Part shown: positions 21,237 to 29,651 of the stretch, piece after piece | Position numbering within the stretch: position 1 is the first letter of the stretch | How the letters are laid out: each line of letters begins with the position of its first letter | Source: Daejeonia sp002484105 | GTDB taxonomy: Bacteria > Bacteroidota > Bacteroidia > Flavobacteriales > Weeksellaceae | Length of the DNA: 64,000 nucleotides | Direction: 5' to 3' | NCBI RefSeq assembly: GCF_051175565.1 | Contig: NZ_CP195105.1 | Location: forward strand, 372,001-436,000 | The notes under the pieces: generated by a model | What the model was told of the DNA's origin: nothing | The model's database searches: none | Seen by the model: only the letters and a program-made list of their open reading frames with translations | Position numbers and translations under genes: made by a program

Positions 21237-21797
21237 TCAGATATTTTTTCTGGATTTTCGGTAACGGATCACTTTCACCCTGCGCAGCACTTTTTCGTTA
21301 ATCAGACGGTGAATATCATTGTTTTTGACGGTTTTTGTATTAAAAATAAGGATAGGAAATATCACACCAAATGCCAGTGCCATCAGGATAAAACCGGTTT
21401 TCAGCCCATTATTCATTACCTCCATCACAAACTGAAAAGAGTCTTTGTTGGCTTTTTCATATCCCACGATCTGCAAAAGCCCGATAATGAATTCGTATCC
21501 ATATTTCCCGGGAATCATATTGATGACCGCCGGTACGGTGAACACAATAGGCGGTGTATGAACCCGGTGTGCAAAGTAAACTCCCAGAACGCCCACCGCC
21601 ACAGCACCCACCAGTGATCCGAAAATCACCTGATCGGGGATAATGGTTTTCAGCAGAAAAATCTTGAAGCCAAAACCTACCGCTCCCAGCAATGCCACCA
21701 CCCACATCGCGCGACGCGGCGTATTGAACAGCACAGCAAAACCAAGTGAAACGAATATTGCCCAGAAAATTTTACATCCTATTTCAAAAAGATCCAT
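21237..21797 (-). CDS. threonine/serine exporter, ThrE second half (YjjB-like)
   Basis: 186 residues with about five hydrophobic helices and a basic C-terminal tail (RRVKVIRYRKSRKN). The segments FNTPRRAMWVVALLGAVG and FTVPAVINMIPGKYGYE match the ThrE_2 (DUF3815) family, which together with a ThrE_1 partner forms the split exporter equivalent to E. coli YjjP-YjjB. The start overlaps the end of the partner gene by 14 bases, so the two are translated together. Transported solute: small amino acids or dicarboxylates in characterised relatives. Confidence 0.88.
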   Translation of the reverse strand: MDLFEIGCKIFWAIFVSLGFAVLFNTPRRAMWVVALLGAVGFGFKIFLLKTIIPDQVIFGSLVGAVAVGVLGVYFAHRVHTPPIVFTVPAVINMIPGKYGYEFIIGLLQIVGYEKANKDSFQFVMEVMNNGLKTGFILMALAFGVIFPILIFNTKTVKNNDIHRLINEKVLRRVKVIRYRKSRKNI

Positions 21798-22566
21798 AAC
21801 CGAATAATATTATTGATAAATAAAAACCAACAGCAATCATAAATACCATGAGGAATCCCATGGCAAGCTTGGCCCAACCTGACACGACATGCCCGGAAAA
21901 AATATCCAGAAAACCATTAATCAAAGGGACGCCCGGTATCAGCCACAGAACGCAGGCGGTAAGTGCTGAATGAAAATCCTGCAGACCGAAAAGCCGGCAA
22001 GCATTCACTACCGATGTCGAAACAAATGCTCCGAAAAACCAGCATATATTGACATTGTATTTCTTCATCTGGAGCACCTTACGGCCAAGAATCCCCAAAA
22101 GACCGGCAAAAAATGCAATAACGAACTCCAGATTTGTTCCGTCAAAAACCTTGGCAAGTGCTGCTGTGGCAATCCCGATAAAAACGAATTTAAACCATTC
22201 CGGATACGAGTTCAGGTGTTTGATATCTTCCAGCTCTTCCTCTACTACAGCAAGGCTGGGTTTTTGTTCTGCAATTTCCCAGCTTAGTATACTGATTTCA
22301 GAAACAATAGAATAGTTGACTCCATAATGAGGAATACTCTTCACCTGCGTTACGTAGCGATCCGACTCACTGTCGGTAACGGTAAGAACCACTGCTGCAT
22401 GCGAAAAAAAACTCTCGATAGATACATTGTATGCAGCGGCTATCCTCTTCAGATTACGGGATGTCCGGGTAGAATTGGCACCGTTGGATATCAGCATGAC
22501 CCCAATACTGGCCAGCAGGTCGGTAATTTTCTGGAGGCTGATATGTTCTGTATTCTCCGTTTTCAT
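21784..22566 (-). CDS. threonine/serine exporter, ThrE first half (YjjP-like)
   Basis: 260 residues. The N-terminal soluble domain (LLASIGVMLISNGANSTRTS) is the conserved DUF1212 entry of ThrE family proteins; membrane helices follow from about residue 120. The C-terminus ends at the shared 14-base overlap with the ThrE_2 gene. A TATTTTTG -7 box lies four bases before the ATG at 22566, so this mRNA is probably leaderless. The pair most likely exports threonine and serine. Confidence 0.88.
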   Translation of the reverse strand: MKTENTEHISLQKITDLLASIGVMLISNGANSTRTSRNLKRIAAAYNVSIESFFSHAAVVLTVTDSESDRYVTQVKSIPHYGVNYSIVSEISILSWEIAEQKPSLAVVEEELEDIKHLNSYPEWFKFVFIGIATAALAKVFDGTNLEFVIAFFAGLLGILGRKVLQMKKYNVNICWFFGAFVSTSVVNACRLFGLQDFHSALTACVLWLIPGVPLINGFLDIFSGHVVSGWAKLAMGFLMVFMIAVGFYLSIILFGYGSF

Positions 22567-22570
22567 TTTG

Positions 22571-22578
22571 CAAAAATA
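22571..22578 (-). promoter_or_regulatory. -7 box (TATTTTTG) of the thrE pair
   Basis: TATTTTTG followed by CAAA and the ATG at 22566. The four-base spacing repeats that seen at GH3, the hexapeptide acyltransferase and msrA. Confidence 0.55.
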
Positions 22579-22633
22579 CAGTTTTTATCCACTGCATAGT
22601 TTCTGTTTTTTATCATGCAGGGCTTCCTAAAAG

Positions 22634-22663
22634 CAAAAATTCCCACCCCGAAGGGCAGGAATC
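22634..22663 (-). terminator. terminator after rpmA
   Basis: Ten-base-pair stem ATTCCTGCCC/GGGTGGGAAT capped by TTCG and followed by TTTTT on the minus strand. Confidence 0.8.
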
Positions 22664-22685
22664 TGTATGTTTCTGTTCGTTCAGA

Positions 22686-22943
22686 TTATGCGTTCGGCTC
22701 TACCGACACATAAGATCTGTCATTTGCTTTTTTTCTGAAAACGACTTTGCCGTCCACCAGAGCAAAAAGTGTGTGATCTTTACCCATTCCGACATTTTCG
22801 CCAGGATGGTGCTGTGTACCTCTCTGTCTTACCAGAATATTACCAGCAACAGCTTCCTGACCGCCAAAAATCTTCACACCCAGTCTTTTAGAGTGAGATT
22901 CTCTACCGTTTTTGGAGCTACCTACCCCTTTCTTGTGTGCCAT
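22686..22943 (-). CDS. rpmA: 50S ribosomal protein L27
   Basis: 85 residues, normal size. The N-terminus MAHKKGVGSSKNGRES has no cleavable extension of the Firmicutes type, and KRLGVKIFGGQEAVAGNILVRQRGT is the L27 signature. L27 reaches into the peptidyl-transferase centre with its N-terminus. It follows rplU by 14 bases, the near-universal rplU-rpmA order, and ends at a strong terminator. Confidence 0.97.
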   Translation of the reverse strand: MAHKKGVGSSKNGRESHSKRLGVKIFGGQEAVAGNILVRQRGTQHHPGENVGMGKDHTLFALVDGKVVFRKKANDRSYVSVEPNA

Positions 22944-22957
22944 TGTATTCTAAGATT

Positions 22958-23557
22958 TTATTTGTTAAGAGATTTGAACTGATCGAGATTTTTTACGATA
23001 AGTTCGTCTACTTCTTCATGAGACAGGACTCCTTCTCCTTTCTCTTCTTTCAGTTCTTTCCCGAGTTTCACCAGCACTTCTCTGTTGTCTTTAGACTGAG
23101 ACAGGCTGTGTTTTTTCAGGTGATAGTTCAGTTCGTGATCTTCGCTGAAGTTTACGGTTTTGTTGTCCGAAAGTTCTTCAGAAGTTTTGGCTTCCGCTTT
23201 TTCAGCTTTAGGCACAGCTTCCTTTTTCGAAGTTTTTGCGGCTCCTTCAAAACCAGTAATTCCAGTGATCTGGATCTGTGTCAGATACTGTCTGTGACCA
23301 TTTTTCTTGGCGTATCCTTTTCTTCTTTTCTTTTTGAAGACGATTACTTTATCCGCCTTTACATGATCAAGGATTTCAGCTTCTACAGCGATTCCATTTA
23401 CAGCCGGGGCGCCTACAGTTACTGCACCGTTCACAGTAAGAAGAACTTTTTCAAAAGAAACTTTTGCTCCTTTGTCTCCTTTCAGACGGTTTACAAACAA
23501 CTTCTGGTCTTGCTCAACTTTGTATTGAAGCCCTGCTATCTCTACGATTGCAAACAT
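22958..23557 (-). CDS. rplU: 50S ribosomal protein L21 with long C-terminal extension
   Basis: 199 residues, about twice the usual 103. Residues 1-105 are a normal L21 (MFAIVEIAGLQYKVEQDQKL, FKKKRRKGYAKKNGHRQ, TQIQITGI). The following 95 residues start with a Lys/Ala/Glu-rich linker (KTSKKEAVPKAEKAEAK) and end in a charged helical part (EVLVKLGKELKEEKGEGVLS, VDELIVKNLDQFKS). L21 binds 23S rRNA. It is cotranscribed with rpmA from a TTTG-N18-TACTTTTG promoter. The frame is clean, so the extension is not an artefact. Confidence 0.95.
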   Translation of the reverse strand: MFAIVEIAGLQYKVEQDQKLFVNRLKGDKGAKVSFEKVLLTVNGAVTVGAPAVNGIAVEAEILDHVKADKVIVFKKKRRKGYAKKNGHRQYLTQIQITGITGFEGAAKTSKKEAVPKAEKAEAKTSEELSDNKTVNFSEDHELNYHLKKHSLSQSKDNREVLVKLGKELKEEKGEGVLSHEEVDELIVKNLDQFKSLNK

Positions 23558-23599
23558 TGTTTATTGATTTTTGTTAGTTATTCTAATTAATTTGAGGTG

Positions 23600-23629
23600 C
23601 AAAAGTAGTAATTTTTTTTGAATTACAAA
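23600..23629 (-). promoter_or_regulatory. rplU-rpmA promoter (TTTG-N18-TACTTTTG)
   Basis: -7 box TACTTTTG at 23600-23607 and TTTG at 23626-23629 on the minus strand, 18 bases apart. The leader to the rplU ATG is about 35 bases. Confidence 0.65.
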
Positions 23630-23691
23630 TACTTAGAAGAGATATTCTTTTCTCATTCCCGAATTTTTCTTTTGGGATCAGGACCTAAATC

Positions 23692-23720
23692 AAAAGCTCC
23701 CGACAAAAGTCAGGAGCTTT
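23692..23720. terminator. isolated terminator-like hairpin
   Basis: AAAGCTCC/GGAGCTTT with an inner GAC/GTC pair around AAAA. A short T-run follows on each strand. No gene ends here on either strand. Confidence 0.5.
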
Positions 23721-23882
23721 CTTATAATCACCCTTCTACATAAACCTTATGAAATGATGTTCCAGCATTACTGCTGTCACTTTATGTAGCCGGATAGTGT
23801 TTATCATACTTCGTTCCAATCAGTAATAAATCAGAAAGTTTAACATAATTTTAAATCCTGTTAAAAAAACATGAAATTTCCT

Positions 23883-23890
23883 TACTTTTG
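23883..23890 (+). promoter_or_regulatory. -7 box (TACTTTTG) of the acyltransferase gene
   Basis: Exact TAnnTTTG match 16 bases before the ATG at 23907. No clear -33 box. Confidence 0.5.
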
Positions 23891-23906
23891 AGGGAACATC
23901 CATGAC

Positions 23907-25004
23907 ATGAAACGAGATCTCTATATTGATTTTGCCAAAGGCATCGCCACGCTCTCTATCATATTCATTCACACAGCTTTCTGGTCTGGCCAGTTTTATA
24001 TCAAACCAGAAATCCGGACGCTTTCTCTGGTTTTTGATGTCGCCCTGTTCTATGCACTGAGTGGTATTACTTCCGGAAACAATATTCAGAAAACACTTTA
24101 CCGGCTGCTGAAACTTCAGGTCACCTATATGATTTTTGTGACGTTTCTTTTTTTCCTGGATTGGTTTTTCAAGGTTTTCGGACTCCTTTTTTTCTCGATG
24201 GAGTGGCTGCAGCAGTTTTACTCCACTTTTGGATCCAAATATGTCCCTGCCAGCATTTCCCTGCAACCGCAGTGGCAGAATCTCGGCAACTGGTACCTTC
24301 ATTCTTACACCAACTGTGATACGTTTCCTGTCGTTATGGGTAGTTTCTGGTACCTGAAAGTATATTTTATCCTGACGGTTTTTGGTGTGATGATTCTGAA
24401 ATTTTTCCCGAAACACATCCGCTGGTTTACCGCTCTGTGTATTATACTGACGGTTCTTTTCAATGTTTTCCCCCAATATTATCCGTCCGGACAGGTAGGA
24501 TATGTAGCCTTTTACCTGGCAGTTTTCCTCACCGGCCACCAGATTCGCGGCCATCGCATACCTGCAAAAACAATCCCTGTTCTTTACGGTATGGTTGCCG
24601 TCGCACTGATCTGGATGTTCTGGTACTACACTCCGGAGATTTTCTACCGGATCAACAAACAGAAATTTCCACCGAAAACACCTTATATATTATGGTCCCT
24701 TTTCTCGCTCGTAACCTTATTTGTTTTCTATAACCGCTTGAAAATTCACCGCGAAAATTTTATTTGCCACATCGGCCGCAATGCCATATTCTATTATTTT
24801 GCACAAGGCATGAGTTCGTCAATGATCTATTTTGCTGTGGTCCCGCTTAAGGATCGTATGAATTGGGTTGTACTGATGATCCTGATCTATATTCTGAATG
24901 TGCTTCTTGCCATTCTGATTGCTGAAGGTCTAAAAAAGACCGACCATGCCGGATGGAAAATACTTGAATTCCTGCGGAGGAAAACAGCCTCCGGCCCACA
25001 CTAA
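23907..25004 (+). CDS. membrane acyltransferase, acyltransferase-3 family
   Basis: 365 residues, about ten hydrophobic helices. The N-terminus MKRDLYIDFAKGIATLSIIFIHTAF has the family's opening (Asp, Lys-Gly, then the essential His in the first helix). Later segments (NAIFYYFAQGMSSSMIYF) fit the last helices of O-acyltransferases that modify sugars or lipids at the membrane. The substrate cannot be told. It stands alone, with its own -7 box. miaE follows on the same strand after 74 bases. Confidence 0.8.
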   Translation: MKRDLYIDFAKGIATLSIIFIHTAFWSGQFYIKPEIRTLSLVFDVALFYALSGITSGNNIQKTLYRLLKLQVTYMIFVTFLFFLDWFFKVFGLLFFSMEWLQQFYSTFGSKYVPASISLQPQWQNLGNWYLHSYTNCDTFPVVMGSFWYLKVYFILTVFGVMILKFFPKHIRWFTALCIILTVLFNVFPQYYPSGQVGYVAFYLAVFLTGHQIRGHRIPAKTIPVLYGMVAVALIWMFWYYTPEIFYRINKQKFPPKTPYILWSLFSLVTLFVFYNRLKIHRENFICHIGRNAIFYYFAQGMSSSMIYFAVVPLKDRMNWVVLMILIYILNVLLAILIAEGLKKTDHAGWKILEFLRRKTASGPH

Positions 25005-25078
25005 ATTCTGCTAAATTTTGGTTAAAATCTCATAGACCTGCAGCAGATTCATTAAATTTACGGCGAAAAAACATACCA

Positions 25079-25657
25079 ATGTTCAGACTAAAACTCCCAA
25101 CCGATCCCAGATGGGCCAATATTGCAGAAGGAAACCTTGAAGAAATCCTTACCGACCATGCGTGGTGCGAGCAGAAAGCCGCAACCAATGCAATAGGCCT
25201 CATCACTATGATTCCCGAACATACAGAAATCGTTACTGAACTCCTGTCGATTGCCCAGGAAGAACTCGACCATTTTTATCAGGTACACGAAATCATAAAA
25301 AAAAGGGGAGGCGTACTGGGCAGGACACGAAAGGACGATTATGTGAACGACCTCTACAAGTTCATCATCCAGGGAACCCGCGAAGAGTATATTGTAGACC
25401 GTATGCTGTTTGCCGCAATGATAGAAGCCCGAAGCTGCGAACGCTTCAAGGTACTCACAGAGAATATCAAAGACGAAGAACTGAAAAAATTCTACAACGA
25501 CCTGATGATCTCAGAAGCCAACCATTATACCACATTTATCGGTTTTGCGAGACAACTCGGAGATCCCGAAAAAGTCAACAAACGCTGGGAAGAATGGCTC
25601 GGATACGAAGCCAAAATCATCCAGTCTTACGGAAACAAAGAAACCATCCACGGATAA
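25079..25657 (+). CDS. miaE: tRNA-(ms2io6A)-hydroxylase MiaE
   Basis: 192 residues. The di-iron ligands of the MiaE four-helix bundle are visible: Glu and ExxH in EELDHFYQVHE and the second set in IEARSCERF and SEANHYTTF. MiaE hydroxylates the isopentenyl group of 2-methylthio-N6-isopentenyladenosine at tRNA position 37, using molecular oxygen. The DUF502 gene begins three bases after its stop, so the two form an operon. Confidence 0.92.
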   Translation: MFRLKLPTDPRWANIAEGNLEEILTDHAWCEQKAATNAIGLITMIPEHTEIVTELLSIAQEELDHFYQVHEIIKKRGGVLGRTRKDDYVNDLYKFIIQGTREEYIVDRMLFAAMIEARSCERFKVLTENIKDEELKKFYNDLMISEANHYTTFIGFARQLGDPEKVNKRWEEWLGYEAKIIQSYGNKETIHG

Positions 25658-25660
25658 TCC

Positions 25661-26290
25661 ATGAACAAAACGTCTTTTGACAACTATTTCAACCTTTTTC
25701 TGAAATCGTTTTTTCAGGGACTAATGGTAATCGGGCCACTCGGGCTGACGGTTTTCGTCATTTGGTATATCATTTCATCTGTCGACAATCTGGTGCCTTC
25801 CATTGCAACGCGTGCCCCAGGGATGGTATTCGTGTCAGCAATTCTGCTCACAGCTGCCATTGGTTTCCTGGGAAACAAATTTGTCTTCGGACAGTTTATT
25901 TTCGAACAGATAGATTATCTGCTTGAAAAAACACCGGGCATCAAACACATCTATTCGCCCACCAAAGAAGTGATGTCTTCCTTTGTCGGCGACAAAAAAA
26001 AATTCAACGATCCGGTCTGGGTAAAGACCAACGAAAATCCAGAAATCTGGCGCATCGGATTTCTAACACAAAAGGAGATGGGCGAAGTAGAAAAGCACAA
26101 CTATGTAGCCGTATACCTGCCACATTCCTATGCCATATCAGGCTGGGTAATCGTCACGGAAGAAAAAAACATAAAACCTGTAGTGGGTATGACGGCAGCA
26201 TCGGCCATGAAATTTGCAGTGAGCGGCGGCGTTGCAGGTTTCCATTCAGACGATACTCCATTTACCTCTGCCGACAATTCTGATGAGTGA
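25661..26290 (+). CDS. DUF502 family membrane protein
   Basis: 209 residues with two hydrophobic helices near the N-terminus (FFQGLMVIGPLGLTVFVIWYII, FVSAILLTAAIGFLGNKF) and the family core IKHIYSPTKEVMSSFVGDKKKF followed by VWVKTNENPEIWRIGFLT. DUF502 proteins are inner membrane proteins of unknown function. A hairpin with a T-run follows the stop. Three-base spacing to miaE shows cotranscription, but a functional link to tRNA modification is only context. Confidence 0.88.
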   Translation: MNKTSFDNYFNLFLKSFFQGLMVIGPLGLTVFVIWYIISSVDNLVPSIATRAPGMVFVSAILLTAAIGFLGNKFVFGQFIFEQIDYLLEKTPGIKHIYSPTKEVMSSFVGDKKKFNDPVWVKTNENPEIWRIGFLTQKEMGEVEKHNYVAVYLPHSYAISGWVIVTEEKNIKPVVGMTAASAMKFAVSGGVAGFHSDDTPFTSADNSDE

Positions 26291-26310
26291 GCTTGATCTC
26301 CTGAAATGAG

Positions 26311-26340
26311 AAAAGCTGCCCTATTGGACAGCCTCTTTTT
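26311..26340. terminator. bidirectional terminator between the DUF502 gene and thiL
   Basis: GCTGCCC/GGACAGC stem with one mismatch, TATT loop, CTCTTTTTCTT on the plus strand and AGCTTTT on the minus strand. It lies between convergent genes. Confidence 0.6.
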
Positions 26341-26364
26341 CTTATATTATCACCACAAAATCAG

Positions 26365-27435
26365 CTATTCACTTTCCATATCCCTGTTTTTCAGGAAAGC
26401 ATCCCAACCCTGCGCTGTAATCTGTGAAAGTTCGTTGCTGCCACGCAGTACCATAAAGTTTCCCTCACTATGCTCCACGGCATGACCAATCACGGTGAAA
26501 TCCGGATGATTGCGGATTTTCTCAAAATCTTCAGGTTTAATGGTAAAAAGCAATTCATAATCTTCACCACCCGAAAGAGCTGCAACCGTTGGGTTCAGGT
26601 TAAATTCATCAGCGGTAAGTACCGTCAGCTCATCCATCGGAATTTTCTCTTCATAGAGACGGAAGCCCACCTTGCTCTGATCTGAAAGATGAAGAATTTC
26701 GGAAGCCAGTCCATCCGACACATCAATCATGGAAGTCGGCACCACATCCAGTTCCTGAAGTTTCCCACGGATGTCCGTGCGTGCTTCCGGCTTCAGCTGG
26801 CGTTCCAGAATGTAGTCGTAGCCTTCCATTTCGGGTTGCATATCAGGATTGACGAGAAAAACAGAATGTTCACGCTCCAGAATCTGAAGCCCAATATAGG
26901 CACCACCGAGGTCTCCCGTTACGACAAGCAGATCATTAGGACGGGCACCGCTACGGCGGACAATTTTTTCTTCCACCTGAAGCCCGATTGCAGAAATACT
27001 GATGATAAGACCACTCTGCGAGCTGGTGGTATCCCCACCCACAAGATCCACCTTGTATTTTTTGCAGGCCAGTGCGATCCCCTGATAAATTTCGTCCAGA
27101 GCCTCTACCGGAAATCTGTTGGAAACAGCCACCGAAACCAGAATCTGTGTCGGCACAGCATTCATGGCCGCAATATCGCTCAGGTTTACCATAACGGCTT
27201 TGTATCCCAAATGTTTCAGCGGGACATAACCGAGGTTGAAATGTACGCCTTCTGCAAGAACATCTGTGGAGACAACAACCTTTTTGTTTTCAGGGTTAAT
27301 AATAGCAGCATCATCTCCGATGCCTTCTTCCGAGGAAGAATTCACAAGAGAGAAATGCGCTGTCAAATGTCTTATAAGTCCGAATTCGCCCAGCGAGGCT
27401 ATCGGCGTAAGCTGTGGATTTTTATCTTCTAACAT
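26365..27435 (-). CDS. thiL: thiamine-monophosphate kinase
   Basis: 356 residues. ThiL phosphorylates thiamine monophosphate to the active diphosphate in the cytoplasm. The family hallmarks are present: GIGDDAAIINPENKKVVVST near residue 40, NLSDIAAMNAVPTQILVSV, VGGDTTSSQSGLIISI and SGGEDYELLFTI near the end. The start MLEDKNPQLT follows the thioesterase stop by nine bases, so the two share a transcript. No other thiamine gene is nearby. Confidence 0.94.
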   Translation of the reverse strand: MLEDKNPQLTPIASLGEFGLIRHLTAHFSLVNSSSEEGIGDDAAIINPENKKVVVSTDVLAEGVHFNLGYVPLKHLGYKAVMVNLSDIAAMNAVPTQILVSVAVSNRFPVEALDEIYQGIALACKKYKVDLVGGDTTSSQSGLIISISAIGLQVEEKIVRRSGARPNDLLVVTGDLGGAYIGLQILEREHSVFLVNPDMQPEMEGYDYILERQLKPEARTDIRGKLQELDVVPTSMIDVSDGLASEILHLSDQSKVGFRLYEEKIPMDELTVLTADEFNLNPTVAALSGGEDYELLFTIKPEDFEKIRNHPDFTVIGHAVEHSEGNFMVLRGSNELSQITAQGWDAFLKNRDMESE

Positions 27436-27444
27436 TTTTCTGCT

Positions 27445-27945
27445 TTACTGAAATTTAAATACCGAAGGATCAACATCCTGCGGACGAAATGGCAAGGCTT
27501 TGATATCTTCTCTTACAAGAAGTTTGCATGCGTCTGTTTTATATGGAAGCAGCGTCTCCAGAATATCGTCGGGAGGCGTGGTCATCTTGCGGAGCATCAT
27601 GTCAATCCAGACACCGGTAGCTTCGGCGGTAGCACAGTGTGTGCCGTCGGGAAGATAAAATTTATGGATAAAACGATAAATGGAGGCGTCTTCGGCAAGC
27701 CCGTCTATTTCAAGACTGACAATTACCTTCTGATCGGCATAGATTTCCCGGAAAAACGAATATCTCTCATGAAGGATCACCGGCCCTATCCCCCAGCGGT
27801 TGAGCTCCTTGACGCCCATCCGGTGCTTGGACATAAAGCCCATACGCGTTTGTGCACAATACATAACGTACGAAGAATTGGCAAGATGGCGGTTGGCATC
27901 AATATCACTCCAGCGCACCTCAAACGAATGATAATATACTGACAT
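27445..27945 (-). CDS. acyl-CoA thioesterase, 4-hydroxybenzoyl-CoA thioesterase (hotdog) family
   Basis: 166 residues from the ATG at 27945. The segment YYHSFEVRWSDIDANRHLANSS carries the hotdog-thioesterase signature with the catalytic Asp (WSDIDANRH). A longer reading from 27981 would start inside the -7 box and is rejected. The enzyme should hydrolyse acyl-CoA or acyl-ACP. It precedes thiL in the same operon; no functional link is obvious. Confidence 0.88.
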   Translation of the reverse strand: MSVYYHSFEVRWSDIDANRHLANSSYVMYCAQTRMGFMSKHRMGVKELNRWGIGPVILHERYSFFREIYADQKVIVSLEIDGLAEDASIYRFIHKFYLPDGTHCATAEATGVWIDMMLRKMTTPPDDILETLLPYKTDACKLLVREDIKALPFRPQDVDPSVFKFQ

Positions 27946-27978
27946 AATGTTGTTACAGTTTTCTGTTTTACAAAATTT

Positions 27979-27986
27979 CAAAATTA
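27979..27986 (-). promoter_or_regulatory. -7 box (TAATTTTG) of the thioesterase-thiL operon
   Basis: Exact consensus on the minus strand, 33 bases before the chosen start at 27945. Confidence 0.5.
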
Positions 27987-28046
27987 CGGATTTAGGATGG
28001 TTCTGAAAAGTTGTACCTTTAAAGTCTGAAAAAAGATTACCATCTG

Positions 28047-29261
28047 ATGCATAAGAAAACCGTAGCCATCATCGGAGGTGGCGCTGCAGGCTACTTCTGC
28101 GCAGCCAATATAGACAGAAACCTGTACCATATCCTAATTCTTGAGCAGGGCAATGATGTACTGCAGAAAGTAAAAATCTCCGGAGGCGGACGCTGCAATG
28201 TGACACATGCCTGTTTTGATCCTCGCGAGCTGGTGCAGTTTTATCCGCGTGGAAACCGCGAGTTGCTCAGTGTTTTTACCAAATTCCAGCCGGGAGATAC
28301 GATGGAATGGTTTGTGAAACATGACGTTTCGCTGAAGATCGAAGAAGACGGACGTGTGTTTCCGGAAAGCAATTCCTCAAAAAGCATCATCACCGCGCTG
28401 CGGAATGCTGCAGAGGAACAAAATACCGAACTGCACACAAAAACTCCGGTGAAAAATATTATTTTAAAAGATAATACTTACCTCATCGAAGCCGGCAACA
28501 TCAGCCTTGAAGCCGACTTCATTGTTTTCACAACAGGAAGTTCTCCAAAATCCTTTCAGTTGCTGGCTTCACTGGACCATAGCATCGTTCCGCCAGTGCC
28601 GTCGCTTTTCACATTTAACATAAACGACCGCCTTCTTGAAGGGCTTTCGGGAACAAGTTTTCCCAATGCAGAAATTAATATTCCCGGTCTTAAAGCACAG
28701 GAATCTGGCGCATTGCTGATTACACATTGGGGACTTTCCGGTCCCGCGGTGCTGAAAATTTCGGCATGGGAAGCACGAACACTTGCAGCGCTGGAATACC
28801 AGTTTGACATACGAATAAATTTTATCGGAAAAACCATCTACGAAGCTGAAGCGCTCTTCATGGAATACCGCGAAAACCATCCGAAGAAAACCATCACGCA
28901 GAGCCGCATATTTGATGTTACGGGACGTTTCTGGAACCGCGTTCTGGAGCTTGCCAAAATTCTTCCTGACAAAAGCATTTCCAACATTTCCTCTAAGGAA
29001 CTGAAATCATTGCTGCGGATTCTCTGTGAAAAAGATTTTCATGTTAACGGAAAGTCGACCTTTAAAGATGAGTTTGTTACTGCCGGTGGTGTAGAGCTGA
29101 AGGAAATCAACTTCAAAAATATGGCTTCCAGAAAACTTCCAAACTTTTATATTGCCGGCGAAGTACTGAATATCGATGCCGTTACGGGCGGCTTCAACTT
29201 TCAGGCTTGCTGGAGCGAGGCTTTTCTCATCGCCCAGGATCTGAACACCAAGACCTTCTGA
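28047..29261 (+). CDS. BaiN/HI0933-like FAD-dependent oxidoreductase
   Basis: 404 residues. The N-terminal dinucleotide fold IIGGGAAGYFCAANI binds FAD. The HI0933/YhiN hallmarks follow: KVKISGGGRCNVTHAC, GRVFPESNSSKSII, ALLITHWGLSGPAVLKIS and VTAGGVELKEINFKNMASR with the C-terminal AGEVLNIDAVTGGFNFQ. Bacterial relatives include the bile-acid enzyme BaiN, but most have no known substrate. A weak -7-like TACCTTTA lies at 28014-28021. A small lipoprotein gene follows on the same strand with its own promoter. Confidence 0.9.
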   Translation: MHKKTVAIIGGGAAGYFCAANIDRNLYHILILEQGNDVLQKVKISGGGRCNVTHACFDPRELVQFYPRGNRELLSVFTKFQPGDTMEWFVKHDVSLKIEEDGRVFPESNSSKSIITALRNAAEEQNTELHTKTPVKNIILKDNTYLIEAGNISLEADFIVFTTGSSPKSFQLLASLDHSIVPPVPSLFTFNINDRLLEGLSGTSFPNAEINIPGLKAQESGALLITHWGLSGPAVLKISAWEARTLAALEYQFDIRINFIGKTIYEAEALFMEYRENHPKKTITQSRIFDVTGRFWNRVLELAKILPDKSISNISSKELKSLLRILCEKDFHVNGKSTFKDEFVTAGGVELKEINFKNMASRKLPNFYIAGEVLNIDAVTGGFNFQACWSEAFLIAQDLNTKTF

Positions 29262-29292
29262 CAAAACAAAATGATATTCCCTGATATTTTTC

Positions 29293-29300
29293 TATATTTG
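29293..29300 (+). promoter_or_regulatory. -7 box (TATATTTG) of the small lipoprotein gene
   Basis: Exact TAnnTTTG match 12 bases before the ATG at 29313. Confidence 0.5.
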
Positions 29301-29312
29301 AAAAAAAAAATC

Positions 29313-29633
29313 ATGAAGAAAAGAGTCTTTGTTTCTGCAGGCATTTTTCTATTGCTTGTTTCGTGTCAGACGCAGGTTGTGAACCAGGTGAAACCTCTGC
29401 ATGACAATACCCTGGAGCTGTACCAGAAATACACCATACAAACCAACGACTCCAAAATACAGAAAGTTCAGGTACTGAAAACAGACAGCGAAAATATCTA
29501 CGCTAAAGACAAAAACGGACAAAAGGTGACCATCCCCAGAAAAGAGGTTCACGAAATAAAAAAATTCGATCTTCTTGCTTCGGTTGCCATTATTGCAGCA
29601 GCAATAGCCGCTCTTGTTTTCATTCCTGTCTGA
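29313..29633 (+). CDS. small lipoprotein with C-terminal hydrophobic segment
   Basis: 106 residues from the ATG at 29313. The N-terminus MKKRVFVSAGIFLLLVSCQ is a lipoprotein signal peptide with the lipobox cysteine at residue 18. The middle (VQVLKTDSENIYAKDKNGQKVTIPRKEVHEI) looks like a small beta domain, and the end (SVAIIAAAIAALVFIPV) is a hydrophobic helix, a combination seen in small Bacteroidota envelope proteins. The reading from 29271 is upstream of the -7 box. Function unknown. Confidence 0.75.
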   Translation: MKKRVFVSAGIFLLLVSCQTQVVNQVKPLHDNTLELYQKYTIQTNDSKIQKVQVLKTDSENIYAKDKNGQKVTIPRKEVHEIKKFDLLASVAIIAAAIAALVFIPV

Positions 29634-29651
29634 CGGATTTTCTTTTTTCGG

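Larger units (their letters stand above)
23558..23906. other. intergenic region between rplU and the acyltransferase gene
   Basis: About 350 bases without a gene. It holds the rplU promoter (23600-23629), an isolated terminator-like hairpin (23692-23720) and the -7 box of the plus-strand acyltransferase (23883-23890). I see nothing else. Confidence 0.6.

Noticed and set aside
23820..24554. 244-codon minus-strand frame opposite the acyltransferase
   Set aside because: Antisense to a recognised membrane protein; no family features.
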